The notes: a model not told the origin generated them from the letters alone. Shown: positions 16,971 to 26,080, counted from the first letter of the stretch. The stretch: DNA of 44,441 bases from Rhodobacteraceae bacterium (ex Bugula neritina AB1) (GCA_001730095.1 MDLF01000012.1:1-44441); one strand, 5' to 3'. Made by a program: numbers and translations.

Positions 16971-18140
16971 TCAAAGTGCAGCCGCCTGCGGCAGGGGCAG
17001 CTTCAACAGAAACTCGGTGGCAAACCCCGCAGCTGTGGGCGCGTCCAGAAGCTCCAGCGATCCGCCCATCAGATGTGCCAGGTCGGTGCAGATCCAAAGA
17101 CCCAGGCCGGCCCCGTCATGCGGGCGGCTCATGCCCTGCTTGCCCTGGGTGAAGCGTTCAAAGATCTGCCCCCGCACCTCAGCCGGAATGCCTTCGCCGG
17201 TATCCCGGATGCGGATTTCCAGCCCGTGCTTCGACCCGGCAAGCGGGCTGACCGCAATCTGCACCTTGCCCAAGGCGGTGAACTTGGACGCGTTGTCAGT
17301 GAGATTGCCGATAATCTGGGAGACCCTGCCGCCGTCCAGATAATACTCCGGGTCAAGGTCCGGAGACAGTTCCAGCAGGGCGGTGACATCGTCATCCCGG
17401 CTGCGGCGGTGCAGCGATGCTTCGGCGGTCACCAGCCAATGCCGGGTCAGCCGCCTGATATCGGTCTGGTGCGGATTGATGGTCACGGCCTTGGCCTCCA
17501 ACTTGGCGGCCTCCAGGGTATTGCTGACCATTTCTAGCAGCCGCTGGCCCGCCGACAGGGCGGTGCGGGCGTGCTGTTTGCATTTCGGTGGGGTATCCGG
17601 CGCGATCTGGATCAGGTGCAACAGCCCCAGCATGGCATTGAGAGGCGTGCGCAATTCGTGGCTGGTTGTGGCCAGGAAACTTGTCTGGACCGCCAGGGCG
17701 TCCTTTGCTTCCTGCTCTGCGGCGCGCCGTTCCGAAACTTCGCTCTGAAGCTGGGCCAGCTGCTCTCCGATCCGGGTTTCATGCCGGGTCAGGCTGGTTT
17801 CGATCCTGTCCAGCATGCCGGTACCCTCTTCTGCGGGCGGGCCGTTGTGCTGGTCGCAGCCATCTGGGCTCAAGGCGGCCAGCCGACGCAGCACGAGCCT
17901 GTTCACGCAGCAGAAAAGCGCGGCGGCAAATGTTCCGAACACAAAAAGGGCTGCGGCAGCCAGCGCCCAGGGGGATGGCAGTTCAGCCTGCAGCGGTGGC
18001 GTCAGGAAAACCGCCAGCCCCAAGCCTGTGAGCCCCGCAGCGGCAGCAGAGAGCAATGCAAAGACCCGCAGCACTGTGTGGGTCAGGGGATCGGCGGGCC
18101 TGAACATGAGCATTTTCCGGTGCGGCTGCGTCTTGATCAC
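16971..18140 (-). CDS. Membrane histidine kinase
   Basis: A 389-residue sensor kinase. Two transmembrane segments at about 25-47 and 58-80 leave almost no periplasmic loop. A coiled-coil linker (~110-150) leads to the dimerisation/phospho-acceptor domain with H161 in TSHELRTPLN. The ATPase domain has the N box NLTDNASKF, G1 DTGEGIP and G2 GAGLGLWI. It lacks its own large sensor domain, but its start overlaps the stop of an upstream periplasmic binding protein gene by 4 bp. The binding protein therefore probably supplies the signal. No receiver or DNA-binding regulator follows it; the CheY-like regulator across the divergent promoter is a possible partner. Confidence 0.9.
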   Translation of the reverse strand: MIKTQPHRKMLMFRPADPLTHTVLRVFALLSAAAAGLTGLGLAVFLTPPLQAELPSPWALAAAALFVFGTFAAALFCCVNRLVLRRLAALSPDGCDQHNGPPAEEGTGMLDRIETSLTRHETRIGEQLAQLQSEVSERRAAEQEAKDALAVQTSFLATTSHELRTPLNAMLGLLHLIQIAPDTPPKCKQHARTALSAGQRLLEMVSNTLEAAKLEAKAVTINPHQTDIRRLTRHWLVTAEASLHRRSRDDDVTALLELSPDLDPEYYLDGGRVSQIIGNLTDNASKFTALGKVQIAVSPLAGSKHGLEIRIRDTGEGIPAEVRGQIFERFTQGKQGMSRPHDGAGLGLWICTDLAHLMGGSLELLDAPTAAGFATEFLLKLPLPQAAAL

Positions 18141-18904
18141 TGGGTGGCTGCATTCCCGTTCTGAATCCGGAGAACCTCTCCATCCGCATGCAGTTCTGCG
18201 AGCGCCCGGTTGAATTCTGATACATATTTGTCGGCGCCGCTGGCTTTGGAAAGGCCGAAATAGGAATAGCGGGCGGAAATCGGCGAGGCGGCGGGCACAA
18301 TCTGCCCTGCCAGCCCTGCTGATTTCACTGTGAAATGCCCGACCTCCTCGCTGATGGCAATCAGGTCCACCCGGTTTGATTGCAGCAGCTTGAGCAGCGC
18401 CGGAACATCGCGGGCGCGGGTGATCGGCTGTGCTACGGACAATGCGGCTTCCATTTCCTCATCGATGAAACCACCATTCAGCATCCCCAGGCGCAGGTCG
18501 GACAACGCGGGGAAATCACTGCCGCCGCCAGGCAGACCCTGGGGAAACCGTGAGCTCAGAAACCAAAAGCTGTCCTTTTGCAGGAATGCAGCCTCGCTGA
18601 AGGTCAGGTAGGATGCTCGTTCTTCATTCTTGAACAGCGGCAGGATGCCATCCATATCGCCGCTGCGCGCCAGTTCCTGGCAGCGTTTCCAGGGCAGGAT
18701 CTGCACCCGCGCCGACACAGCGTCGATCCGTTGGGTCACTGCGGTAAGCAGTTCAACCTTGGTTCCGCCCTCAGGTTCCCCCGACTGGCCCAAAGTGTAG
18801 GGCGGATAAGGATCATAGCAAAACGACAGTTCAGCCCCTGCCAGCGCGGCGCGGGGAAAAAGGAACAGCCCCGCAATCGCGAGTTTCTGGAACATATGGA
18901 TCAT
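18137..18904 (-). CDS. Periplasmic family-3 solute-binding-like sensor protein
   Basis: A 255-residue exported protein from the ATG at 18904, chosen because AGGAGA lies 6 nt before it and the protein then opens with a normal signal peptide ending ALA near residue 20. The mature part matches the family-3 solute-binding fold: FCYDPYPPYT at the start, and the LRLGMLNGG and VDLIAISEE segments. Such proteins bind amino acids or related small molecules. No transporter genes accompany it. It overlaps the histidine kinase by 4 bp, so it is more likely a signal-input subunit than a transport component. The ligand is unknown. Confidence 0.82.
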   Translation of the reverse strand: MIHMFQKLAIAGLFLFPRAALAGAELSFCYDPYPPYTLGQSGEPEGGTKVELLTAVTQRIDAVSARVQILPWKRCQELARSGDMDGILPLFKNEERASYLTFSEAAFLQKDSFWFLSSRFPQGLPGGGSDFPALSDLRLGMLNGGFIDEEMEAALSVAQPITRARDVPALLKLLQSNRVDLIAISEEVGHFTVKSAGLAGQIVPAASPISARYSYFGLSKASGADKYVSEFNRALAELHADGEVLRIQNGNAATQ

Positions 18905-19117
18905 CAATGCTCTCCTGGTGGTTTTGCCAATGTCGGTTTTTGTCAAAGTTTTCTTGTTTCTACTTGTCAAAAGTTAAAGCATTTGTGCAACAATCCGCCA
19001 AATAAACTTATCAAAAGCAAGGAGCTGAAGCATCGCTCGCCACAGAAGATGCCAAGGCGCAGCGAGGCAGGCTGAGGTGGGGAATGATATGAAGACCAGC
19101 ACAGCGGAAGGGGGCTC
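18905..19117. promoter_or_regulatory. Divergent promoter region with TTGTCAAAAG repeats
   Basis: A 213-bp AT-rich spacer between two divergent sensory operons. It carries direct repeats TTGTCAAAGTT (18940-18950) and TTGTCAAAAGTT (18964-18975), with a looser copy TTATCAAAAGC at 19008-19018. They may be regulator sites or promoter elements; the binding protein is unknown. Confidence 0.4.
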
Positions 19118-20563
19118 ATGCCGCAAATAGTACCCGCAGGCCTGTTTGCGCGGCTGCGCGACAGCTTCCGCTTGGGTGCGCAAAGCCCGGTGGGCCGCCG
19201 GTTTGCAGTGCTGGCAGTCCTGTGCAGCAGCGTCATTGCCCTGTTCATGACGGCGTTGCAGCTGTTCCTGGACTACCGGCGCGACCGCGAAGAGGTTTTT
19301 CAGTCGGTTGCAGTCATCGAAACAACGGTGTTGCCAGCCATGGCCGAGAGCCTGTGGCTGTTTGACGATGTTCTCATCCGCTCGCAGCTGAACAGTTTGA
19401 TCAATGTCAAAGGTATCCGCCACGCAGAGCTGCGCGACAGCGGCGGGACGGTCTGGTCCGCAGGCCGGCGGACAGATGCGCCGGGCCAGGATTTTGACAT
19501 GCCGGTCGTGCGCGGCCAGGGCGAAGCGGAGCAGGTTCTTGGCCAGCTGTCCGTGCAGGCCGACTTTCAAGAGGTCTATAGGCGCACCCTGAACCGCGCC
19601 GGCGTCATTCTCTTGTCCAACGGGGTAAAGACGGCGGTGGTGGCGGCATGTCTTTTGGTGATTTACCAGTTGATGATCGGCAGGCATCTGGTCAGCCTGG
19701 CGCGCCACGCGAATAATCTGCAGCCAGGCCGCCAGCCGGGGCGGCTGCCAGAGCACGCCGGCAAGGCGGTGGGCGAACTGGCGCAGCTTGCAGAGGCCAT
19801 CAGCCGTTCAGCGACGGCGTCCTACAGCTATGCAAGCGAACTGGATGCCAGCAACCAGCGGCTGCAGGAGGCAAACAAAGAGCAGGCGGAATTCACCTAT
19901 GCGGTGTCCCATGATCTCAAGTCCCCGTCCAACACGATCGGCATGCTGATTGAAGAGCTGGAGCAGCTTAGCCTGGAGGATGAAGGGGCCCTGCAGACCC
20001 TGGCCGACATGAAGCGCACCAACACCCGCATGGGGCAATTGGTGGAGGATGTGCTGAACTATGCCCGGATCATTGAAGAACGCCCGGTCTTTGAACAGGT
20101 GGAGATGGGGCCGCTGCTGGAGGCGCTGAAGGAGGATCTGGCGGCAGATATTGCGCGCAGCGGCGCGGACATCCGGATGGAAACGCTGCCGCCGGTTCAC
20201 GGCCACGCGCTGCAGTTGCGGATCCTGTTTCAGAACCTGTTGGCAAACGCCATCAAATTCCGTGCCCCGGACCGGGCACCACGGATCGAAATCCGCATGG
20301 TCCCACCGCGCAGCGGCGACAGGCCGGACCAGGTCCGCATTTCGGTGTCAGACAATGGCATCGGCATTCCCGCTGCGCTGCGCCAGAAAGTTTTCGGATT
20401 GTTTCAGCGGCTTCACGCAAGTTCAAGCTATACGGGTTCTGGTCTTGGATTGACAATTTGCAGAAGAATCGCCTCAAATCACCACGGCAGCATCACAGTT
20501 ACCGACGGGATCAACGGCGGCACCGCCTTTGAAGTCCTGCTATGGTTGAACGAACTGCCTTGA
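19118..20563 (+). CDS. Membrane histidine kinase with periplasmic sensor domain
   Basis: A 481-residue kinase. Transmembrane segments lie at about 28-50 and 163-187 and enclose a ~110-residue periplasmic domain with the MAESLWLFD pattern common in such sensors. A coiled coil (~240-258) precedes the acceptor domain with H265 in VSHDLKSP. The catalytic domain shows NLLANAIKF, DNGIGIP and GSGLGLTIC. The HDLKSP form of the H box is typical of phytochrome-like kinases that pass phosphate to single-domain receivers. The next gene, 37 bp downstream, is exactly such a receiver. Confidence 0.92.
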   Translation: MPQIVPAGLFARLRDSFRLGAQSPVGRRFAVLAVLCSSVIALFMTALQLFLDYRRDREEVFQSVAVIETTVLPAMAESLWLFDDVLIRSQLNSLINVKGIRHAELRDSGGTVWSAGRRTDAPGQDFDMPVVRGQGEAEQVLGQLSVQADFQEVYRRTLNRAGVILLSNGVKTAVVAACLLVIYQLMIGRHLVSLARHANNLQPGRQPGRLPEHAGKAVGELAQLAEAISRSATASYSYASELDASNQRLQEANKEQAEFTYAVSHDLKSPSNTIGMLIEELEQLSLEDEGALQTLADMKRTNTRMGQLVEDVLNYARIIEERPVFEQVEMGPLLEALKEDLAADIARSGADIRMETLPPVHGHALQLRILFQNLLANAIKFRAPDRAPRIEIRMVPPRSGDRPDQVRISVSDNGIGIPAALRQKVFGLFQRLHASSSYTGSGLGLTICRRIASNHHGSITVTDGINGGTAFEVLLWLNELP

Positions 20564-20600
20564 ACGACATCCGCCAGTCGGGCGGCAAAGGGACAATAGA

Positions 20601-21011
20601 ATGACGAAGCGCATTAAACAGGCGATCATTATTGACGACGATGAGGTCGATCAGCGGATCTACAGGCGGGTTATGGACCGCTCCGGACTGGTGGATAACG
20701 TCCTGTGCTTCACTTATGCGGATGAGGCGCTTGCCCATCTGATCGCAAATCCGGACCTTGAGGTGGATGTCATCTTTCTGGACATCAACATGCCGCGGAT
20801 GAACGGCTTTGAATTCCTGGATGCCGCAATGCAGGAATTCGGCAGCGCCTTTGCCAGAATGGTGGTGGTGATGCTGACCACCTCGCTGCATCCAGAGGAT
20901 GAGCAGCGCGCCAAAGGCATGGAGGTTGTCAAGGAATTCATCCGCAAGCCGCTGACGGTGGAGCATGTCGCAGAGGTTGCCAAATTGCTGGAACAGCGCG
21001 AACCGCAGTAG
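20601..21011 (+). CDS. CheY-like response regulator
   Basis: A 136-residue lone receiver domain with acidic pocket D12-D14, phospho-acceptor D61 in FLDINMP, switch T93 and conserved K116 in IRKPL. There is no output domain. It lies 37 bp downstream of a histidine kinase and is its natural partner, forming a two-gene system whose output must be a protein contact or a further phosphorelay step. It also lies just upstream of the cassette B kinase, separated by 477 bp. A 7-bp GC hairpin at 21041-21063 follows its stop codon and may end the transcript. Confidence 0.9.
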   Translation: MTKRIKQAIIIDDDEVDQRIYRRVMDRSGLVDNVLCFTYADEALAHLIANPDLEVDVIFLDINMPRMNGFEFLDAAMQEFGSAFARMVVVMLTTSLHPEDEQRAKGMEVVKEFIRKPLTVEHVAEVAKLLEQREPQ

Positions 21012-21488
21012 GCCGATCCCAGCGTTTGATCCCGCTGTGCGGCCTGCCCTGCAGCTGCAGGCCTGAACACAGCCGGTCCCGGGCCGGTCTCAGGTCGGCC
21101 TTGGGCGGGGTCTTCCCAAAGATTTCAGCGCTCCCAGGCCGGTGGACAGCCCGCCGATCCGGGGGCGTTTATTGTTTCCACCTGTTAACCAATATCCGGC
21201 GCAGGCCCCGATTCCCGGTGGCAGAGCGCCGTTTTTCCGCCGTATTTGGCCCCATGCGCGGCCTGCGCCTTTGGTTGAGTGTCGCGGCCACCTGAATTCG
21301 GTGCCTGGGCAAGCCGCCAACTACCGGAAAAACAGGTGAAAAAATCCGACCCTCTCCGTTCGCCAATATTCCCTCTTTGCGCCTTATTGTTGCCGGGTTC
21401 TCAACAGATCAGATTAACAAAGAATTAATGCATCGAGCAGGCAGCAGCAAAAGCAGCGGTCACAGAACAGTGAGACGGGAGCAAGAGA
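21012..21488. other. Upstream region of cassette B
   Basis: 477 bp without a supportable gene. A perfect 7-bp inverted repeat (21041-21047 with 21057-21063) follows the response regulator and is terminator-like without a T-run. The stretch from about 21320 to 21480 is less GC-rich and should contain the cassette B promoter, but no consensus pair is clear enough to name. Confidence 0.4.
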
Positions 21489-23420
21489 ATGGCACTCAAT
21501 ACGCTTGTCGAAAATTCAGCCGAAATGGAGCAGCAGGATGACCTGCAGCCGGGCACCACGCTGCTTCACGGCCAGTACACGATCACACGCTTTCTCAACA
21601 ACGGCGGCTTTGGCATCACCTATCTGGCTAAGGACAGCCTGGACCGGACGGTTGTGATCAAGGAATGTTTTGCGGATGCTTTCTGCCGCCGGACCCAGGC
21701 GCAGGTCAGCGCACGGTCCCGGGCGCATCAGGGCGAGCTGAAGTCGATCATCCGCCATTTCATCCGCGAAGCGCAGAGCCTGTCGAAGCTGAAGCACCCC
21801 AACATTGTCGGTGTGCACCAGGTGTTCGAAGACAACGACACCGCCTACATGGCGATCGATTATGTGGACGGACGCGACCTGCAGGACATTCTGGATGACG
21901 CGGACGCCACGCTGACCCCGGAGCAGATCACCAGCATGACCCGCAAGCTGCTGGAAGCCATCGGGTATGTGCATGACGCCAATCTGCTGCATCGCGACAT
22001 TTCCCCCGACAACATCCTGCTGACCAAGGACGGCGAGCCGGTGCTGATCGACTTTGGCGCCGCCCGCGAAGACACCAGCGCGGATGGCCGCAAGCATTCG
22101 GCGCTGCGGGTGGTCAAGGACGGCTATTCGCCGCAGGAATTCTATATCGCCGGCAGCGATCAGGGCCCCTGGAGCGATCTCTATGCGCTGGCAGCCTCGC
22201 TGTACCATGTGATCAAGGGCGAGGCGCCGGTAAACGGCCAGGCCCGGCTGGTGGCCATCGCCGAACAGCGCCCCGATCCGTATGAGCCCCTGGCCGGTGC
22301 GGTTGAGGGATATGGCGACGGGTTCCTGGAGGCCATCGACAAGGCGATGAACACAAAACCGGCAATGCGCCTGCAGACCGCCGGGGACTGGCTGGCGATG
22401 CTGGACGGCAAAGCGGTTGAGCTGGCCGCGCCGCAGGCGGCCAACAGCACGGCTGCGCCGGCCGGTGCGGACACAAAGCGCAGCCGCCTGCCGGCAGTCT
22501 CTGTTCTGGCGGTTCTGGCCGGTCTGGGCGTGGCAGGATATGCCTACTATGGCAGCACCGGTGCTGATGCGGTTGCGGAAGCGCCGACGGCAGCAGTGGC
22601 AGCAGCAGAAATCGCAGAGGCGACGCCTGCAGCGGCAGATCCCGCCCCGGCGGCTGAGGAACGGGCCGCTGTGGCAACAGCAGAAACGGTGGCAGCAGTT
22701 GACCAGCCTGCAGTGACTGAGGCACCGGCGGAACCCGCCGCGGCCGAACCGCAGGCAACCGCCGCAATTGAGGAACCGGCACAGCCCGAACCGGCGGCAG
22801 TGCAACCTGGGCCCTTTACAGGTCATGCGGTCAGCTATGCCCTGTGGGATGTCTCGGTGCCCTTCGAGTTCGAAGAAAAGACCGTGCGCAAAGCCCGGGT
22901 GGTGTCGATCACCGGCACCGGGGAAAACACCGATCTTGGCAAGACAGGCAGCTGGATTGCGCCGGGCGTGGATATTCTGACTGTCAACAACCATCCGCTG
23001 ACAGCAGATGCCCCGTTTGCCTCGCAGATGCTGACCGCGATGCAGATCGATCCGGACGGCTATACCCGCGCCTCCATCCGTTACAGGGATGCGGAAACCA
23101 AACGGTTCGAAATGGGACTGCTGGCATTGCCGGTCGTGCGCCGGACCGGGATGAACAGCGGTCTGCAATTCGAAGCCCGGATGCAAGACGGCGCGTGGGT
23201 CACAGCTGTCAGCCAGCAGGCTGCCCAAGGGTCTGCGGATTTGCAGCCCGGAGACATCCTGCTGCGTGAAACCGCAACCGGCACCCGCCTGACAGAGGCA
23301 GAATCGCTGGCTGAGATCATGCAGGCGCTGAAGGAACAGGGGGCTGCCGAAGCACGTTTTGACATTCTGCGCGGCGAAGAGACAGCCACGGTCAGCCTGA
23401 CACTGGCCGGGCAGAGCTAA
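21489..23420 (+). CDS. Membrane Ser/Thr kinase with periplasmic PDZ-like tail, cassette B
   Basis: A 643-residue Hanks-type kinase. The Gly-rich loop is NNGGFGITYLA, the ATP Lys is K58, the catalytic loop is HRDISPDN (168-175), and DFG is 188-190. One transmembrane helix at about 334-354 follows; then an Ala/Glu/Pro-rich linker (to ~450) leads to a C-terminal region with PDZ-like features (DLQPGDILLRE near 590). An earlier related segment (APGVDILTVNN) suggests two PDZ-like repeats. With the kinase inside and the PDZ part outside, it could pass periplasmic information to the cytoplasm. The cassette A kinase lacks both the helix and the tail. It is followed by two genes for exported LysM proteins, which are likely partners. 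Confidence 0.9.
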   Translation: MALNTLVENSAEMEQQDDLQPGTTLLHGQYTITRFLNNGGFGITYLAKDSLDRTVVIKECFADAFCRRTQAQVSARSRAHQGELKSIIRHFIREAQSLSKLKHPNIVGVHQVFEDNDTAYMAIDYVDGRDLQDILDDADATLTPEQITSMTRKLLEAIGYVHDANLLHRDISPDNILLTKDGEPVLIDFGAAREDTSADGRKHSALRVVKDGYSPQEFYIAGSDQGPWSDLYALAASLYHVIKGEAPVNGQARLVAIAEQRPDPYEPLAGAVEGYGDGFLEAIDKAMNTKPAMRLQTAGDWLAMLDGKAVELAAPQAANSTAAPAGADTKRSRLPAVSVLAVLAGLGVAGYAYYGSTGADAVAEAPTAAVAAAEIAEATPAAADPAPAAEERAAVATAETVAAVDQPAVTEAPAEPAAAEPQATAAIEEPAQPEPAAVQPGPFTGHAVSYALWDVSVPFEFEEKTVRKARVVSITGTGENTDLGKTGSWIAPGVDILTVNNHPLTADAPFASQMLTAMQIDPDGYTRASIRYRDAETKRFEMGLLALPVVRRTGMNSGLQFEARMQDGAWVTAVSQQAAQGSADLQPGDILLRETATGTRLTEAESLAEIMQALKEQGAAEARFDILRGEETATVSLTLAGQS

Positions 23421-23453
23421 CCTCTCCAAGACTTCCACCTGACCACCAATAAC

Positions 23454-23468
23454 GGGCGGCCCGCCTTT
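23454..23468 (+). terminator. Small hairpin after the cassette B kinase
   Basis: A 4-5 bp GC stem (23454-23458 with 23462-23466) followed by TTT, 33 bp after the kinase stop codon. It is short, so at most a partial terminator before the LysM genes. Confidence 0.3.
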
Positions 23469-23523
23469 CCCGCGGCCGCTCACCGGGAGAGCTTTGCCTC
23501 CTGCACCGACAAGGACAGATTAC

Positions 23524-24726
23524 ATGCGGACAACTGCTAAACTCATGGGCGCTTCGCTGATCGCCATCGCCGCCGCCGGGCAATCCGCCCAGGCACAGGA
23601 AGCCTGCCAGGTCTATGAGGTCCAGGCCAACGACAACCTGCGGGAAATCACCGAGAAGGCCTATGGCCACTCCAAGTTCCGGGTGATCTACAACGCCAAC
23701 CGGGACGTGATCGGCCGCAACCCCAACGTCATCGAAATCGGCATGCGGCTGGTGCTGCCCTGCGCTGATGGAAGCCTGCCCGCAGAAGCGGTGGCGGCTG
23801 AAGCGGTGGCGGAAGAGGCAGAAGTGCTGACGGCAGCTGCCACCAAAGCAGGCACCGAGGCACCGCAAGCTGACGCCCAGGCAGAGACTCAGGCTGAAAC
23901 ACAGACTGAAACTGGGGTTGAAACACTGGCCACCGCCGAGCAGGCAGAAACCCAGGCGGCCCCTGCAGCGGCAGAGCCGATGGTGCTGATCACCGGCAAT
24001 GATTTCCCGCCCTTCACCGGCGAGGACCTGCCCGGCCGCGGCATGTTCACCCAGCTGATCGAAACCGCCGCCCTGCGCAGCGCATCGGACACCGAGGTCT
24101 CTGTGACCTTTGTCAACGACTGGGAGTCGCATCTGGAAACCCTGCTGCCGGCGATGGCCTTTGAAGGCTCCTTCCCCTGGCTGAAGCCCGACTGCGAGGA
24201 ATACGCTGTTCTGTCCGAGGGCGACAAGGTCCGCTGCGACAGCTACCGCTTCTCTGATCCCTTCTATGAAATTGTTGACGGCTTCTTTGCCGCCACCGGC
24301 AGTGTCTATGCCGACGCCTTTGACTATGGCGCGCTGAAAGGCGCCCGGATCTGCCGCCCCGAGGGCTATTCCATGGCTCATCTCGACACCGTGGGTCTTA
24401 CGGCTGAAACCGTGAAATTCTACCGCCCGGTGCAGATTTCAGAATGTTTCACCGCCCTGACCGCCGGGGCCGTGGATGTGGTCGCCCTCGACACTCTGGT
24501 TGCCAGCGACACGCTCGCCACCATGGGGCTGGCCGGCCAAATCAAGGAAAACCCGAACCTTGGCGAGGTGAAATCTCTCCATGCCATCGTTCACAAGGAT
24601 CATCCACGGGCCGATGAAACCCTGGATCTTCTCAATCGCGGACTGAAAGAAATGTCCGTTTCCGGTGAATGGTACGCCATCATCTCCAAGGCGCTGCAAA
24701 GCGAAATCAGACCTCTGACGAACTGA
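23524..24726 (+). CDS. Exported LysM + solute-binding-like protein 1, cassette B
   Basis: A 400-residue exported protein. A signal peptide ends after QAQ near residue 24. A LysM domain (about 25-75) has YEVQANDNLREITEKAYG and the Asn-rich IYNANRDVIG loop, bracketed by two Cys. Next comes an Ala/Glu/Thr-rich linker with an ETQ-type repeat (about 85-150). The rest resembles a family-3 solute-binding domain with the signature start ITGNDFPPFTGEDLPGRGM. LysM binds peptidoglycan sugars. The ATG at 23524 follows AAGGACAG and gives a clean signal peptide; the open frame extends 10 codons further up. No transporter is encoded nearby, so a sensory role toward the membrane kinase is more likely than uptake. 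Confidence 0.85.
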   Translation: MRTTAKLMGASLIAIAAAGQSAQAQEACQVYEVQANDNLREITEKAYGHSKFRVIYNANRDVIGRNPNVIEIGMRLVLPCADGSLPAEAVAAEAVAEEAEVLTAAATKAGTEAPQADAQAETQAETQTETGVETLATAEQAETQAAPAAAEPMVLITGNDFPPFTGEDLPGRGMFTQLIETAALRSASDTEVSVTFVNDWESHLETLLPAMAFEGSFPWLKPDCEEYAVLSEGDKVRCDSYRFSDPFYEIVDGFFAATGSVYADAFDYGALKGARICRPEGYSMAHLDTVGLTAETVKFYRPVQISECFTALTAGAVDVVALDTLVASDTLATMGLAGQIKENPNLGEVKSLHAIVHKDHPRADETLDLLNRGLKEMSVSGEWYAIISKALQSEIRPLTN

Positions 24727-24816
24727 CTGACCTCCCCCCAATCCCCTAATCCCCCAAGATCACTGCCTTCAGGCCTCTGGGCGTCACGGCGGTGCCATTG
24801 AAAAGGAACTAAACTC

Positions 24817-25914
24817 ATGACGATGATCAAATCCCTGGTTCAATACAGCGCAACCACCGTAACCGCCGCCCTGTTCATCTCCACCTCTGCGGCTGCGCAG
24901 GAAGCCTGTGCCCCCTATACCGTTCAGAACGGCGACAGCCTTGGTTCGATTGCCATGTCCGCCTATGGCTCCTTCGATTATCAGATGATCTTCAACGCCA
25001 ACCGCAACGCGATTGCCAACCCCAACAGCCTGGCCCCCGGCACTGTGCTGCAGATCCCCTGTGAAGACGGACGTCTGAGCGCGGACAGTGATGTGACGGA
25101 AATCATTTCGGAAGAAGAGGAAAAACAGGCCAAGCGCGCCAAGTCCAGCGTCTATGAGCCGCCGATCAAGATGGTCTCTGCCAACGGCTGGGCGCCCTTC
25201 ACCGGCGAAAGCCTCAAGGGTGGCGGCATGCTGGTGCGCCTGGCCACCACCGCGCTGAACCGTGGCGGCAACGACCGGGAGTACAACCTGAGCTACGTTG
25301 ATGACTGGCAGTCCCATCTCGATACGCTGCTGCCGCTTGGCGCCTTTGATGTGTCGATTGCCTGGTTCAAGCCGGCGGATTGTTCCAACCCCGAGACAAT
25401 GGACGAAAACACCAAATACCGCTGCACGCAGATGAATTTCTCGCTGCCGATCTATGAATCTGTTTCCGCCCATTTCACCCTGCATGACAACCCCTATGCC
25501 AATGTCCGGGACTATGCGGATTACGCCGGGGCGAAAATCTGCCGCCCGGATGGCTGGTCCATGTCGGAACTGTCCAGCAATGGCCTGGTTGAACCTTTGA
25601 TCACCCTGGTGCAGCCGGCCGATGGCACCGATTGCATGCGGGCTGTCTTGAATGGCGAAGCGGATATGGGGCTGCTGGATCTCGAAGTCGGCGATGCCGC
25701 GATCCAGGAACTTCCGGAAGCGGCGAACAAGGTTCAGCTGAACCCGAACCTGTCGCAGCTGCAGTCGATCCATTTCGCAACACATAAAACCAACCCGCGC
25801 GGCCGCGTTTACCTGTCCCTGCTCAACAAGGGCCTGAACGAGATGCGCGAAACCGGCGAATGGTACGCGATCATTGCCGACAGCCTGGCCGAGTTCAACA
25901 AGATCGGCAGCTAA
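24817..25914 (+). CDS. Exported LysM + solute-binding-like protein 2, cassette B
   Basis: A 365-residue paralogue of the preceding gene. Signal peptide to about residue 27 (STSAAAQ), LysM at about 28-80 with YTVQNGDSLGSIAMSAYG and IFNANRNAI, a short charged linker instead of the long repeat linker, then the same binding-like domain (SANGWAPFTGESLKGGGM). Cysteines flanking the LysM domain and inside the binding domain are shared between the two. A clear AAAAGGAAC ribosome site precedes the ATG. The tandem arrangement points to duplication followed by divergence, perhaps giving two ligands or a heterodimer. A strong hairpin follows the stop, probably separating its expression level from the cytoplasmic genes downstream. 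Confidence 0.85.
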   Translation: MTMIKSLVQYSATTVTAALFISTSAAAQEACAPYTVQNGDSLGSIAMSAYGSFDYQMIFNANRNAIANPNSLAPGTVLQIPCEDGRLSADSDVTEIISEEEEKQAKRAKSSVYEPPIKMVSANGWAPFTGESLKGGGMLVRLATTALNRGGNDREYNLSYVDDWQSHLDTLLPLGAFDVSIAWFKPADCSNPETMDENTKYRCTQMNFSLPIYESVSAHFTLHDNPYANVRDYADYAGAKICRPDGWSMSELSSNGLVEPLITLVQPADGTDCMRAVLNGEADMGLLDLEVGDAAIQELPEAANKVQLNPNLSQLQSIHFATHKTNPRGRVYLSLLNKGLNEMRETGEWYAIIADSLAEFNKIGS

Positions 25915-25921
25915 ACCATTC

Positions 25922-25959
25922 TTCCGGCCATGCCCTGCTTGCTGCGGGCATGGCCGGGA
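25922..25959 (+). terminator. Perfect 12-bp hairpin between LysM and FHA genes
   Basis: Arms 25924-25935 and 25946-25957 are exact reverse complements with a 10-nt loop; two more pairs, one of them G-T, extend the stem to 25922/25959. There is no T-run. It lies 8 bp after the LysM protein 2 stop codon and 120 bp before the FHA gene. Partial termination or protection of the upstream mRNA is likely. Confidence 0.6.
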
Positions 25960-26080
25960 CATCCGCCCGGAGCATGGAACAGGCGGAGCAGAATCCGCGG
26001 CAGCGGCAGACAAAATCAGGGGCAGCCGGGCAGTTACCAGACCCGCTTTGCTACCTGTGAAGAGCAAAAAGGCAGACGAC

